A DNA stretch of 64,000 nucleotides from Prostheceraeus crozeri (taxonomy: Eukaryota; Platyhelminthes; Polycladida; Euryleptidae), in contig CAJQUW010001436.1 in the NCBI GenBank assembly GCA_907163375.1, positions 7,501-71,500 of the forward strand. Reading direction: 5' to 3'. Position numbers and translations under genes: made by a program. Positions 11,197 to 21,921 of the stretch are shown here, one piece after another; positions within the stretch are counted from its first letter, which is position 1, and each line of letters starts with the position of its first letter. The notes below the pieces were generated by a model that searched no databases, was not told where the DNA came from, and was given only the letters and a program-made list of their open reading frames with translations.

Positions 11197-12709
11197 TCAT
11201 TCAACCATTATAATGTCATTGTCATACAGCTCGAGCGTCTCTAAGTCACCACAATTCTTTTCTTCATCCTTCTTCTCTACAGAGTCACACTGGGTTTTAC
11301 TGACAATCACCTGCCTGTCAGCAGGTTCTGTTTCCCCATGCATCGCTTCCGTAAAGGAAGACTCCAAATCATCGACGGAAACTTGATTTAAGGACTGAAA
11401 GCAGAAAAAATCAAATTGAAAAAATTAATATCTTGTATAACTTTGACCTAGGATTGGTATAACTGTACCCCGAACCCCCCCCCCCATTGCCCTATAGTAC
11501 AGAGCTAGAATGAAACTGAACTAAACTGAGAACTGAGAGCTACCTAACAGCTGATCATAAAAAACGGACCACCTAAATTTCGCTGAAATTCAATCCATTT
11601 TCACTTCCAATAATGTCGCACATCAACATGCGGTTGTTGAAGTATCAACATCCATCATTCGACAGCTTGCATTCTCAGCTGTAAAATTAACTATGATTGA
11701 CTTGTATCCGCGTTTGCATTTGCTTAGCAGTGCTCAAAATATGAAAATCACTCAATTTACAAATTGCAATTTTTCAAAAAGAAAACATGCAAGTATGATA
11801 ATTATTCAGGCACGGGGAGAACGAGCATTTTCTGAGCTCTCTTTTGATATGCTAGTCATCAAAATCGGTGAACAAGGAAAAAAAGTTGTAATATCGTGAA
11901 GTTATCACAAAATAATAGCCTACCTTTTGATTGAGTATGTTATATTATCACTTTTTTATCAACAATTTTCGTCTTTGGCATCTTCAGAATCCCTGTGAGG
12001 TAGGGAGTGCGAATATGCAAGTTATATTCAATAAGTTCAATAGTTCATTTTCAAACTTCTTTAACAATTTTCTTCTCATTACCGCTAAAGTACACAGACA
12101 TACAAGGTAAACATTCTGCAGTCACTGTGAGAGAACGAAGACATGCATTCGCTAATTGTTTTGTTTTGAGCATTTGTTCACCTAATACATGGTGCTTTTG
12201 TGCTTTTGCGGCAAGGTAATGAGAAAGTGTCGAAGAAGTTTGAAAAAGAACTATTGAACATTTTTGAAGAAAACTTACATATCCGCATTCCTTACATCGC
12301 AAGGATTCTGAAGATATTAATACCAAGCATGAAAATTTTTGATGGAAAAGTGAGAAAATAGCATTTTCGATTGAAATAGTCATGTGATAGCTTCACGATA
12401 TCATAACTTGTTTTCCTTGTTCACCGATTTTGATGACCAGTATATCAAAGGAGAGCTCAGAAAATGCTCGTTCTCCACATGTCTGAAAAATTATGAATAG
12501 AATTTCTGACCCTCACGAAAACATTCTGATATATGAATGATCTTTCACATTAGAGAATTTTGTTTTGTGCTTACCGTGTATTCATCTATGGAGAGTTCCG
12601 GTTGAACCTCAATGGTGTGTTGCTCATTGGAATCTTCTCTTGACTGACATGGCGAAAAGGGCTCGTCATACATGAGGTATTCCCATTGACTATGAATGTC
12701 ACTGTGAGA
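11197..12709 (-). CDS. Last two coding exons of an unrecognised host gene, in-frame copy B (partial)
   Basis: Exon 12709-12575 (135 nt, phase 0 at both ends) reads SHSDIHSQWEYLMYDEPFSP and ends ELSIDEYT before GTAAGC. The terminal exon 11394-11197 follows a TTTCAG acceptor, reads SLNQVSVDDLESSFTEAMHG and ends NDIIMVE-stop. Unlike copy A, both exons stay open and join in frame, giving a 110-residue acidic C-terminus. The shared protein-level pattern between the copies (SLNQVSVD, DLESSFTE, CGDLET, LELYDNDI) supports real coding sequence. No domain is recognised; a cytoplasmic receptor or adaptor tail is a guess. Upstream exons are absent because the duplicate is cut off at 12909, so this copy is probably not expressed as a full protein. 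The intron holds an inserted inverted-repeat element. Confidence 0.55.
11798..12494. repeat. Element with 111-bp inverted repeats
   Basis: 11798-11908 and 12384-12494 are inverted copies sharing GGAGAACGAGCATTTTCTGA, GAGCTCTC and CATCAAAATCGGTGAACAAG, with about 90 percent agreement by eye. The 475-bp spacer has no recognised gene. It lies in the intron of segmental copy B at a place where copy A has no insert, so it arrived after the duplication. It is a foldback-type or MITE-like element; no target-site duplication was identified. Confidence 0.75.
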
Positions 12710-12915
12710 CTGAAAATGGGAAATTGCTTCATATCACCTACTAAATTACAATTGCATTTGAAAAAATATGCATTGAAAACATTCTTGCCTCACGTTTTAT
12801 TTAAGAATTATCTCTTCCAATGCAGGGTAGATAAGTAAACCGGTCTGCTGTGACGGAAATTCTCATCCCACTCCACAGAAAACTATCCAAGACTCTTGTG
12901 GGATTCCCATTCCAT

Positions 12916-13070
12916 GCAATAAAGCGGTTGTTATTCCAACCCTTTTCGCGGACCTCAGCTGCATAGCCCTATAGACAGTCTTTTATAGTATTACTTTCAT
13001 TTTTGATTAATTTCAATTTTCCATTCCTATATTATGCAGCAGTGACTTCGTTATTCCTCTGTCGTTGCTT
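12916..13070. repeat. Dispersed repeat, copy 2
   Basis: This matches 8670-8815 (GCGGTT..TTATTCCAACCC, CGCGGACCTCAGCTGCATA). It begins exactly where segmental copy B stops, so its insertion or a recombination through it probably truncated that copy. Confidence 0.6.
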
Positions 13071-13429
13071 TTCTTAATTTTCGTAGTCCGTTTGAACGAT
13101 GTCATTGCTGTTACCAACCAATCTGATTTCTTCTCTGTACAAAAACTTCGTTCTCGAAAAGAGCCCGCCCTCGAATGCAACTGGTTCTCAAGTAGAACCC
13201 TCAACTGAATTTATCAATTAGCATGTTTGATGAGTTTTAGCGTATAACTGCATGAAGTTTTTAGCATTGCTTAACAACAGCTATCTCTAGATGCATGTAG
13301 TTCAGCAGATGGCCGTGACTGTACATTATTGGTTTCTGGATAATCTGTATTATTCATATATCACAATTATTTTTATTGCCCACGGTGTTGCTGTCACTCA
13401 TCATAGGATTGTTTGTTAATATATACATG
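13071..13429. other. Noncoding sequence, no recognised feature
   Basis: Nothing with recognisable coding or structural signal was seen here. Confidence 0.3.
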
Positions 13430-14253
13430 TATTTTGTCACACTCGGTCAAGTGTCGTGTTACTGCCGATCGCACAGCCTTGGTCGATTTTTTGAAAAAGA
13501 AAGAAAATCGGAAAATATGCTTAGAACTCGAATGTTTTAGAATCAGAACTTGTATGTATATCAAAATATAAAAATCACAAATTTTCGGCCGAAGCCTTCC
13601 ATCAAGTGAAATACATGTGTGAAATTCAGACGCAGTTGGAAGTGTCAGTGGTCTTGGAGTGGCAATCACAAACGTCACATGATTTAGTGAAGCAAACGCT
13701 TCATTGGTAGGTCTCAGCAAGAAGATATGGAATATATACTTATATATATTATATTATATATACTTATGCTATTATATAATCTTATACTCTAATTACTCTG
13801 TTTGTAAATATGCTGTTTTATCTTGTTGCATGTCTCCTCTGGTTTTAGCTGTGTTACGTTTGGTTCCATATCTTCTTGCTGAGATTTTAATGTACCTACC
13901 AATGAAGCGTCTGCTTCACTAAATCATGTGACGTTTGTGATTGCCACTCCAAGACCACTGACACTTCCAACTGCGTCTGAATTTCACACATGTATTTCAC
14001 TTGATGGAAGGCTTCGGCCGAAAATTTGTGATTTTTATATTTTGATATACATACAAGATCTGATTCTAAAACATTCGAGTTCTAAGCATATTTTCGGATT
14101 TTCTTTCTTTTTCAAACAATAGTTTGACTCAATGACTTATATCTTGGTCGATTTTGGTCTGGAGTTTGAGTTGACTCAAACTCCAGACCAAAATCGACCA
14201 AGGCTGTGCGATCGGAAGTAACATGATACTTGACCGAGCTTGACACAAACAAA
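13430..14253. mobile_element. Foldback element with about 300-bp inverted arms
   Basis: The left arm (13430-13731) and right arm (about 13866-14253) are inverted copies. Each contains ACTCGGTCAAGT/CTCGGTCAAG, CGATCGCACAGCC, GAAGGCTTCGGCCGAAAATT and CACTAAATCATGTGACGTTT in mirrored order. The AT-rich spacer is about 135 bp. Because the arms are equal, the same peptide-like open stretch appears once on each strand; this is a mirror effect, not two genes. The right arm has an extra block that forms a perfect hairpin (14143-14202). No transposase is present. Confidence 0.8.
14143..14202. repeat. Perfect 29-bp-arm hairpin with a 2-base loop
   Basis: CTTGGTCGATTTTGGTCTGG and the following nine bases (14143-14171), then TG, then their exact reverse complement (14174-14202). 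The left-hand member of the surrounding foldback has only a single short version (CTTGGTCGATTTTTTG), so the block was made by local inverted duplication. Confidence 0.9.
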
Positions 14254-15168
14254 GACCGACATTTTATCACAAACTGAGCAAGGATTTAAATATATTTTTA
14301 TAATAATAATGCTAATAAGTAAATATCTTTCGCATAGATTGCATAAATAACAAAAGCTTTCATGAAAACTGATATCAAAACAGAAAGAAAGCTCAATGGG
14401 AAAATATAATAAAACTCAAATGCGACACAAATGAAAGCTTACAAGTAACAATGTGCATTAGTAGCCTTTCACTGCATGTGGTCCATATTGAACAGAACAT
14501 GGAAAATGCAAAAAACATTTTTGCCATGATAAAGAAAACGACTAGTACGCAAAACGTCTGACACATAATATCTGCGTTTTTAGCATACTCGCAGTGTATT
14601 GGAATAATTTTTGGTGAGAGACCTTTAACATTTTTTGTTTTTTCATGTCTAACTTGTTCATTTTCACGTAAACAGGAAACGTGAAGAAGTGTAGATCAGT
14701 TAAACGCAAAGTTCCTATTCTACAGCACTAACTGATGAGGTAATAAATTTCTAGTTGGCTAGTGGTGTCAGTCCACTTTGAGGAAAGTCTCGGTCACTCG
14801 TCTCGTCTCTCTGTCATGATAGCACACGCGCATAATAGAGTGCATGATGTATTCTTTCACTTCTTTATTTACAGTGTATTTAGCCTATTCTTATCACAAT
14901 CAATCAAAACTTTGATATTCGGCATGCACCTCGAGCACTTTGCTTCGATTATGCGATCTCTTGCTAGCCTCTTTTTTCCTATCTATTTTATTATTTGATT
15001 TATGGTCATAGTGCGAAGTATAATCATGAAAGCTACTCATAAATCACAGACTTCGATAGAAGTTGAAGATTTATAAAATTTGACGAATTGATAGACAAAA
15101 TCTGTTGATCAAAGTGAACATCTTTCATGTGAAATATAACTAGTACCAATGCTCTGTTAGAAGTAATA
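14254..15168. other. Noncoding sequence, no recognised feature
   Basis: An open stretch at 14762-14998 has no family resemblance and low-complexity hydrophobic content. I see no reason to call it a gene. Confidence 0.35.
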
Positions 15169-15170
15169 TA

Positions 15171-16521
15171 CAGATTGTTTCATAAAAAATGGATCACCCT
15201 TAAACATCGCCTTAACTTCAACTTTGTCTAACTCCGCCAAAACTTGAACGAATTTCTCTGAAATTTGGAAGATATGTCAGTTGTGCTTACTAATATCATT
15301 GTTGGAAATTTCAAGCATGAATATTGAGTTGTTTTCCTGTTATAGATAAAAAAGTACAGATTGTTTCATAAAAAATGGATCACCCTTAAACATCGCCTTA
15401 ACTTCAACTTTGTCTAAATCCACCAAACTTGAACGAATTTCTCTGAAATTTGGAAGATATGTCAGTTGTGCTTACTAATATCATTGTTGGAAATTTCAAG
15501 CATGAATATTGAGTTGTTTTCCTGTTATAGATAAAAAAGTAGTAGATAATTTGATCTTCATTTAGCAATGTTACACAAAATCATACCTCACTCTTATAAA
15601 ATTACATTTGTTTCCTTTGTTATGTAATATGTTGTTCTACAAGCTAAAAGCTATCAAGCAAAACAAAAATAAAGAAAATCGGTCAATCAGAGCCACTATA
15701 GCACCATTATTCATCAACAATAATGTAACTGCTACATGTGATTAACTGGACTTCATGTTCCATAGCTTCCTGACTTCGTTGCGGTGGTGTTGGCAGCACT
15801 CCTGATTGCTTTCAGCTAGAAATCTATCTCTTACCGCTTGAAAACAATACAAAACACAAATGAACAATAACGAGATCGCATTCACAAAAAAGCAAAGTGT
15901 CAGCCTTGCTAGAACTAGTGTTTTCTTTGCGAGCTACAAGCAAGCGACTAAATGTCCCTTACACAAATGTGCATCGATGGCATAATGATGATTTTCGACT
16001 CTGTCGTAAAGAGGGCTCTGGCCGTCCACGCAAAACATCCAAACGTAGAAACATCAGTCCGTCTGAAGGATAGTGATGGTCAGGAGTAGTAGAGTCAACT
16101 TATGCAAGTCTCAATTGGGGTTTAGGACATTATCTTGGCCAGCTCGTTCTCCTGATCTGAATCCCATAGAAAATGTATGGAGTATTCTAAATCGTAACGT
16201 TCGTCGTTCACTGCTACCTACAGATGGCGTATCACAACTTACGTCACTGTTAAAAAGAGAGTGGAGAAAGTTAGATCAGTCAAAAATCAACGATATCATC
16301 GAATCAATGCCTAGACGAATTGGTAATGTCATTGACAATAAGGGTAGGGCCACAAAATATTAGCTTCGTAAGAACCGTTACTGTATCATAGCTTATCAGA
16401 TTATATAAGGACATTTAAATATATTAGGGACATGAAATAACATGCAAAATGCTTTCTGTATCATACTTATCTTTTATTTAGTCAAATTTTAGGATGATCC
16501 ACTTTTTATGAAACGGACTAT
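15171..16521 (+). mobile_element. Internally deleted Tc1-like element with a doubled left end
   Basis: The left end CAGATTGTTTCATAAAAAAT with GGATCACCC occurs at 15171 and again at 15357, each after TA. The intervening 186 bp is a nearly exact tandem copy. The right end near 16493-16521 is the inverse (GGATGATCCACTTTTTATGA then AACGGACTA). The body keeps the C-terminal catalytic part of a Tc1 transposase (16073-16363: ARSPDLNPIENVWSIL, with the E of DD34E) and, upstream, a decayed copy of the N-terminal HTH (about 15860-16030). The middle of the gene, with the first two catalytic aspartates, is missing, so it is non-autonomous. Confidence 0.8.
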
Positions 16522-17462
16522 AGTAGATAATTTTATCTTCATTTAGCAATGTTACACAAAATCATACCTCACTCTTATAAAATTACATTTGCTTCCTTTG
16601 TTATGTAATATGTTGTTCTACAAGCTAAAAGCTATCAAGCAAAACAAAAATAAAGAAAATCGGTCAATCAGAGCCACTATAGCACCATTATTCATCAACA
16701 ATAATGTAACTGCTACATGTGATTAACTGGACCTCATGTTCCATAGCTTCCTGACTTCGTTGCGGTGGTATTGGTAGCACTCCTGATTGCTTTCAGCTAG
16801 AAATCTATCTCTTACCGGTTGAAAACAATACAAAGCACAAATGAACAATAACGAGATCGCATTCACAAAAGGCAAAGTGTCAGCCTTCCTAAACCTAGGG
16901 TTTTCTTTGCGAGCTACAAGCAAGCGACTAAATGTCCCTTACACAAATGTGCATCGATGGCATAATGATGATTTTCGACTCTGTCGTAAAGAGAGCTCTG
17001 GCCGTCCACGCAAAACGTGTCACAGGAGTAGTAGAGTCAACTTATGCAAGTCTCAATTAGGGCTTAGGACATTATCTTGGCCAGCTCGTTCTCCTGATCT
17101 GAATCCCATAGAAAATGTATGGAGTATTCTAAAACGTAACATTTGTCGTTCACTGCTACCTACAGATGGCGCATCACAACTTACGTCACTGTTAAAAAGA
17201 GAGTGGAGAAAGTTAGATCATTCAAAAATCAACGATATCATCGAATCAATGCCTAGACGAATTGGTAATGTCATTGACAATAAGGGTAGGGCCACAAAAT
17301 ATTAGCTTCTTAAGAACCGTTGCTGTATCATAGCTTATCAGATTGTATAAGGACATTTAAATATATTAGGAACATGAAATAACATGAAAAATGCTTTCTG
17401 TATCATGCTTATATTTTATTTAGTCAAATTTTAGGATGATCCACTTTTTATGAAACGGACTG
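16522..17462 (+). mobile_element. Second internally deleted Tc1-like copy, lacking its left end
   Basis: The sequence from 16524 repeats that from 15541 with about 95 percent agreement, ending with a right terminal repeat (GGATGATCCACTTTTTATGA AACGGACTG) followed by TA at 17463. It has no left terminal repeat, because it starts directly after the right end of the first copy. The arrangement is therefore a tandem duplication of element bodies, not two separate insertions. Confidence 0.75.
16841..17305 (+). CDS. Miniature Tc1-type protein: HTH joined to the catalytic tail
   Basis: The 154-residue frame is open from an ATG. Residues 1-58 form an HTH DNA-binding region (GFSLRATSKRLNVPYTNVHR, then GRPRKT, an AT-hook-like linker). 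It then jumps directly to the end of the catalytic core (LSWPARSPDLNPIENVW, carrying the third acidic residue) and the usual C-terminus. The two first catalytic aspartates are absent, so it cannot transpose. Proteins of this shape in other families can bind terminal repeats and damp transposition; that role here is inference. Copy 1 has lost the N-terminal frame, so only this copy keeps the whole fusion open. Confidence 0.65.
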   Translation: MNNNEIAFTKGKVSAFLNLGFSLRATSKRLNVPYTNVHRWHNDDFRLCRKESSGRPRKTCHRSSRVNLCKSQLGLRTLSWPARSPDLNPIENVWSILKRNICRSLLPTDGASQLTSLLKREWRKLDHSKINDIIESMPRRIGNVIDNKGRATKY

Positions 17463-17659
17463 TAGTTGTATCACATGTCTAATTGAAATTACTGCAGTTC
17501 ATTGATCATCTTAAAAAATCAATTCATTGCATAAATTTTAGTGATATCTTACTTCTCTGCTACACAATTATGCTTTATTTCCATGTTAAATGAAATGAAA
17601 GAAAAAGCAAGCAGTCTATTCAAAATTTCAATAATAAGTGCCTACGAGTATAAGGGCTT

Positions 17660-18115
17660 TCAATATAATCTCATACTGATCGTGATTATTATAAACAAGT
17701 GCTTGTATAACATTATATTTCGCACATAAGTCATTCGTGTCGATGTTGTCGAGAAATGTCTTGTGAATATTGCACACTGCCAAAGCGGTAAGACGTTCCT
17801 GTCCCATGCTCCTTCTTTGCCAATCAGTCTTCGAAGGATGCTGAACGTTCTTTCAGCACTAGCCACAGAAACAGCAAATGTTAATAAGAGTCTTGCTAAC
17901 CGAGTCACCTCCGGAAAGAACAACAGTGATGTCTCAGGACTTGATCTTAGCATCGCTAGGAATTCATCGACCGACGTCGGATTGAACTTGGTCTGCTTTG
18001 CCAATGTTGGCAAAGTTTCAGTTCATGTTGAAGGGCATCATCGTCGACTGTTGGGAAATACTCGCTTCTCCATGCTTTTTCTATTTCTCGCGCATTCTTT
18101 TCCACCTTGCATACA
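17660..18115 (-). pseudogene. hAT transposase C-terminal fragment (dimerisation domain)
   Basis: Reading on the minus strand, VEKNAREIEKAWRSEYFPTV (near 18115) precedes FFPEVTRLARLLLTFAVSVA and SAERTFSILRRL, the signature of the hAT C-terminal dimerisation domain. Further on, SMGQERLTALAVCNIHKTFL completes it. The frame changes twice, once near 18020 and once after the RTFSILRRL block (about 17830), so the piece is dead. No N-terminal zinc finger or catalytic part lies nearby. The domain normally mediates transposase oligomers. Confidence 0.8.
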
Positions 18116-20668
18116 TTGACTAAACTAAAACATTATGCATAGACATAACTAAAACGTGCCACATAGAAATTTAGCTACATTTTTTATGCCGCAACCTGCA
18201 CATCGAATTTGACATTCTTGCAAGGAGCATCTAGGTGTCTTCGAAAGCGTAAACTTTTGATTAATTATTTCAACATATTTAATCCTACCTTAAAGCTGCC
18301 CACAAGATGAGACGTGCCACCATCTCATGATCGGAGCTGCTGGGGCCGAGGTCTCTCAAGTCGAAGTTAGTCGTAACTGCTTCCAGGAACGACATAGCGA
18401 CTGGGCTTCTGGAGCCGCTGAAGGGGTTACCCTATACCGCATTGTACCACCGATCTTGAGTGTAAAAACATCAATTTCATCATTCCATACTGAATTTTAT
18501 TTACCGTGAATTCAAGTCAAAGTGCAGAAAATCCGCTGAGCGTTTAACAAAATTTATATGTGCACGACACGATAGAAGTCAACTATGGTCTATCCTTTGA
18601 TGCATACGTTATCCACCAACATTTAAGATATCTTGAGAGCGAATCAAATAGCGAGCACATGTTGTAAGCATTTCAATTGGTAAACCACTACACATGTGGG
18701 TGGACGGTTCATGGGTCGCACGGATTTGAAAGCACTTTGTCGACTTTCTTGCGTCAGAACTCGCAGAGTTGATGAGGAGAACATCTAATTCAAGTGCATA
18801 AAGATGAATATGTAATATCTCAGCAGTTGCCGGCAGCCAAAGCTGCAGTATCATAAATAAACACTTTGCGGAGGTGGTAACAATCCTTGGTTTCACATGT
18901 TTATGTGTTGATTAGCTTTCCGTCAGTGATGTAAGCGAAAATAATGCAGCGCGATAGAGGTCGTTTCATCTTTCGACTTTGTACTTACTTAATAAAGAAT
19001 TAGATTGCAAATTATCATCAAAATGAATATTTTAACAGCTCAAATTCGAGGGGGGCCAAACACACACGTGGCCCCGGCAAATTTTTCGAGGGGAGGCCTG
19101 GCCTCCCCTCACTTCCGCGGCCCATGTGCGCAACGCGTGCCCCGGGGACATTATTTGATTCGGTGATGTGAAAATGACTTACTCATACTTACTGAAGGGT
19201 GACGGATCCTCATTAGAATTTGAAAAGACCTAGCTAAAAGAACAATATGATGGCACAAAAATTCACTTTCGAATGATCCAACCATGCTCCTTTCGAAATG
19301 AATATCCTCTCGCATAAGCGCAAAATGGCATCACTTGTGCGAGTCTATGCTAATTCGCATGGTATTCGATGCCTTGTTGAGCATGCTTCACTACGCAATA
19401 AACCACGCTTCAATGAACCTGTAAATAGGCTATGTAAGAGCCTTAGTCGACCTAGTCTGCGTATGAAGGAATCCAAACGCATGATATTGACAGGCCGACA
19501 TTTTTTTCAAATATTCTTGCTAAATTTCATTTCTATACTACTTCACCGATGTACTTTGTACTCGATTGGCATTAGCACGTGACTACCGTTTGGAAATCGT
19601 GCACGGTTTTTGAAAGCCGCTTATGATTGGGTGACATATGTGCACGTAGGTCCATGATGTAGCATGATTTATTGCAGCACAATCAATTTTATCTTGCACG
19701 GCTTTCAGGTGGATGGTTGCACTGCACTTATACAAACCGATGAAACAAAGTAATATCAGTCATATCACAAAAAGCATCAATCGGCCGTTTAATTACACGA
19801 AAGAAAAGTTTCCATGATTTGTTACAGGCTTATTCGCTCATCAATACTCACAGGGATTATAATACAAACTAGGTGCGTATATCTGTTATGTAAGACGGCA
19901 ACTATGCGAGGATACTATACAGGGATGCGGTACAGCAGCCGGAATAAATGAAATTTTAACCTCCTTGCTACCTTTTAAAATTGGTGGTTCGCGAGCTCTT
20001 CGCGGGCCATTCCTTGTGGCCCACTAAGTCCAATAAGTTTGCGGATGAATGTAGAACAACTGCAAATCAAAGCAGCGGCTTTACATGCGTGGCCAATAAA
20101 GGAAAATTCACAAAGCGTCGAATCGTGGCATCCAATCTTAACTGTGTCATCGATGAGCACCCTTCAAATAAATGGGCAATTCGAAGTCCAGGCGGACCAG
20201 AAGTTGTTTCTCGTGGGAAAGACTTATGAATATAACTTTGTTAATAGAAAATGTGTAATTTTTAATCACATTGGCTACGCATAGACATGCACATAGACAG
20301 TACCTGCTTCAAAGAAAAGCTATGGAGTAATCATAATATCAAAGCAAAATCTATCGGATCCTCTACAAACGCCTTACAAACATTTCTTAAGGAATTATCA
20401 TTCTAATGGCATCAAATACTAAAATTCTCAGAGTAATTTCGTTTCAAATCATGTGAAAACAAATTGTATCGACAACACTATTAAATATGCAAAAATCGGT
20501 GTAGCACTCAGCGAGATTTTGAAGAAGCTTAAGTAGCTCTTGATAAAAAATTCAGTAAAAAAGGATTTAAAATCACGAAGCAGAAAAAGAAAAAATAATG
20601 ATATCAGAAAACAAGTGCTATTCCGAAAAACACTAAAAGTAGTGCGTTGACCGAACATTTGGTTAATA
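18116..20668. other. Long noncoding stretch
   Basis: No gene is recognised. Short open stretches lack family resemblance. A perfect GC-rich palindrome, GAGGGGAGGCC-T-GGCCTCCCCTC, lies at about 19090-19112 within a locally GC-rich island (19050-19145). Confidence 0.35.
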
Positions 20669-20820
20669 CAGGGTGGCGGCCAGATTTCAAGCTTAAAATT
20701 CCCGGGCTAATTCATCGAATTTCCACGCCATTTTTTTCATAATGACCTGATATTTTATTCCAATTACACCGCTCAAAAATTATCCGGACACTGCTTCAAA
20801 CTACTTTCAAAACACTAATG

Positions 20821-20990
20821 TACGTGGCCTACATAGCACAGTGGTTAGATGCTTGCCCTAGCGATATTTCGGTCCAGAGGTCGAACTCCAAGTGTCATGG
20901 GAAGTCGTTAGGAAGGGCACAACGCTCCAGATGAAAGTCTGACTTTGTCTGCACCGTCCAAGCCCCCTTATTAGTGACGCTAAAAAATCA
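20821..20990 (+). mobile_element. tRNA-derived SINE
   Basis: A tRNA-like head shows an A box (TAGCACAGTGGT, 20834-20845) and a B box (GGTCGAACTCC, 20879-20889, one base shuffled from GGTTCGANTCC) at a tRNA-like spacing. They are followed by a non-tRNA body with AGTCGTTAGGAAGGGCAC and TGAAAGTCTGACTTTG. Such an RNA polymerase III promoter plus unrelated tail defines a SINE. It does not fold as a functional tRNA, so this is not a tRNA gene. The 3' limit is uncertain. Confidence 0.65.
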
Positions 20991-21921
20991 TTTTTTTGCT
21001 TTAAACTATTTTTATCATGCCTTCCGTTTAGAAGTTTGCCACCAAATTATGACGTGAACGTTATTTGACTGTGTCGCATTCAGTTTTCAAGATTTTTGAA
21101 TTTTGTGAGCGGTGGTTCTTAAGATTATAAATATCTACTTTTCCTCAATGGCCTGCCGCCATTGATTTTCATATCGATGGAAAGTTCGCTTTCGGAACTT
21201 TTCAACGATCAAAGCATGCTTCATTTTCATCATCTAATTCATAAAATTCTATGAAGTTGCACTTAGCCCATTTTTTCAGACATCAATTTTCAAACATGTT
21301 AAGTTGAAGCAACAAATCGCATTTGGGAACGCTACATTTTGAACTGGTATTTATGCCATGAGAGAAAGCCAGGATATCAAAATCCACATGTTAATACAAA
21401 AGGAAGATAACACCAACTTATCCAGAAGCATCGACAAGAGAAACCAGAAAGACTGCCACAATGGACGAAGACCGTTAACGCCAGAAGAATTCCTAATTGC
21501 AGACCACCCAGCCGGTCGCCACAATAAAAAAAGCGAAAAAATAGCGAAAAAAAAGAATAAATGAAGGTTGTACGAAGCAAATTAGTAAGAAATATATGCA
21601 TAAGATATAGTAGTTTTAATGAAGGTGGACCATAAGTGTAACGATAACCTACTTTCATTTTATTTATCTTGGACATCACAATTTTGATGTACTCTGCGCA
21701 CTATTTATCGGAGGATATAATCGATAAATGCCATGGTTAAACAAATCATACAAAAATGTTTGACACTTTTCGCAACTCGCGAGTAAATTCTTGTGAATAT
21801 GTAGCCAGGTTGTATTAAGATACCAACTAATTGATGCACAGTATACATTTTACATATCAGGTAAAACTATTATCTCCATCGGAATTCGATCATATTTAGC
21901 CCAAACGTAACATTTTCGAGT
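20991..21921. other. Noncoding sequence 3' of the hAT-like gene
   Basis: No gene is recognised. A lysine-rich open stretch at 21358-21564 ends in an A-rich run of AGCGAAAA words and is probably chance. Similar AGCGAAAA runs occur at 28225-28310. Confidence 0.3.

Larger units (their letters stand above)
10450..12909. repeat. Segmental duplication, copy B
   Basis: This is the counterpart of 4350-5985 in the same orientation. The match is interrupted between about 11450 and 12480 by unrelated sequence including a 0.7-kb inverted-repeat element. It ends at about 12909 directly against a dispersed repeat, so the upstream exons present beside copy A are missing here. A poly-C run (about 11476-11487) lies inside the inserted part. 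Confidence 0.8.

Noticed and set aside
13394-14122. Two similar peptides on opposite strands (108 and 64 residues)
   Set aside because: They are the same inverted-repeat arm read from both sides. The foldback structure explains them and no codon-level constraint is visible.
20821-20890. Functional tRNA gene
   Set aside because: A and B boxes are present but the acceptor and anticodon stems do not pair. It continues into a SINE body.
21358-21564. Lysine-rich 68-residue open stretch
   Set aside because: It ends in an A-rich run and has no splice context or recognisable family.
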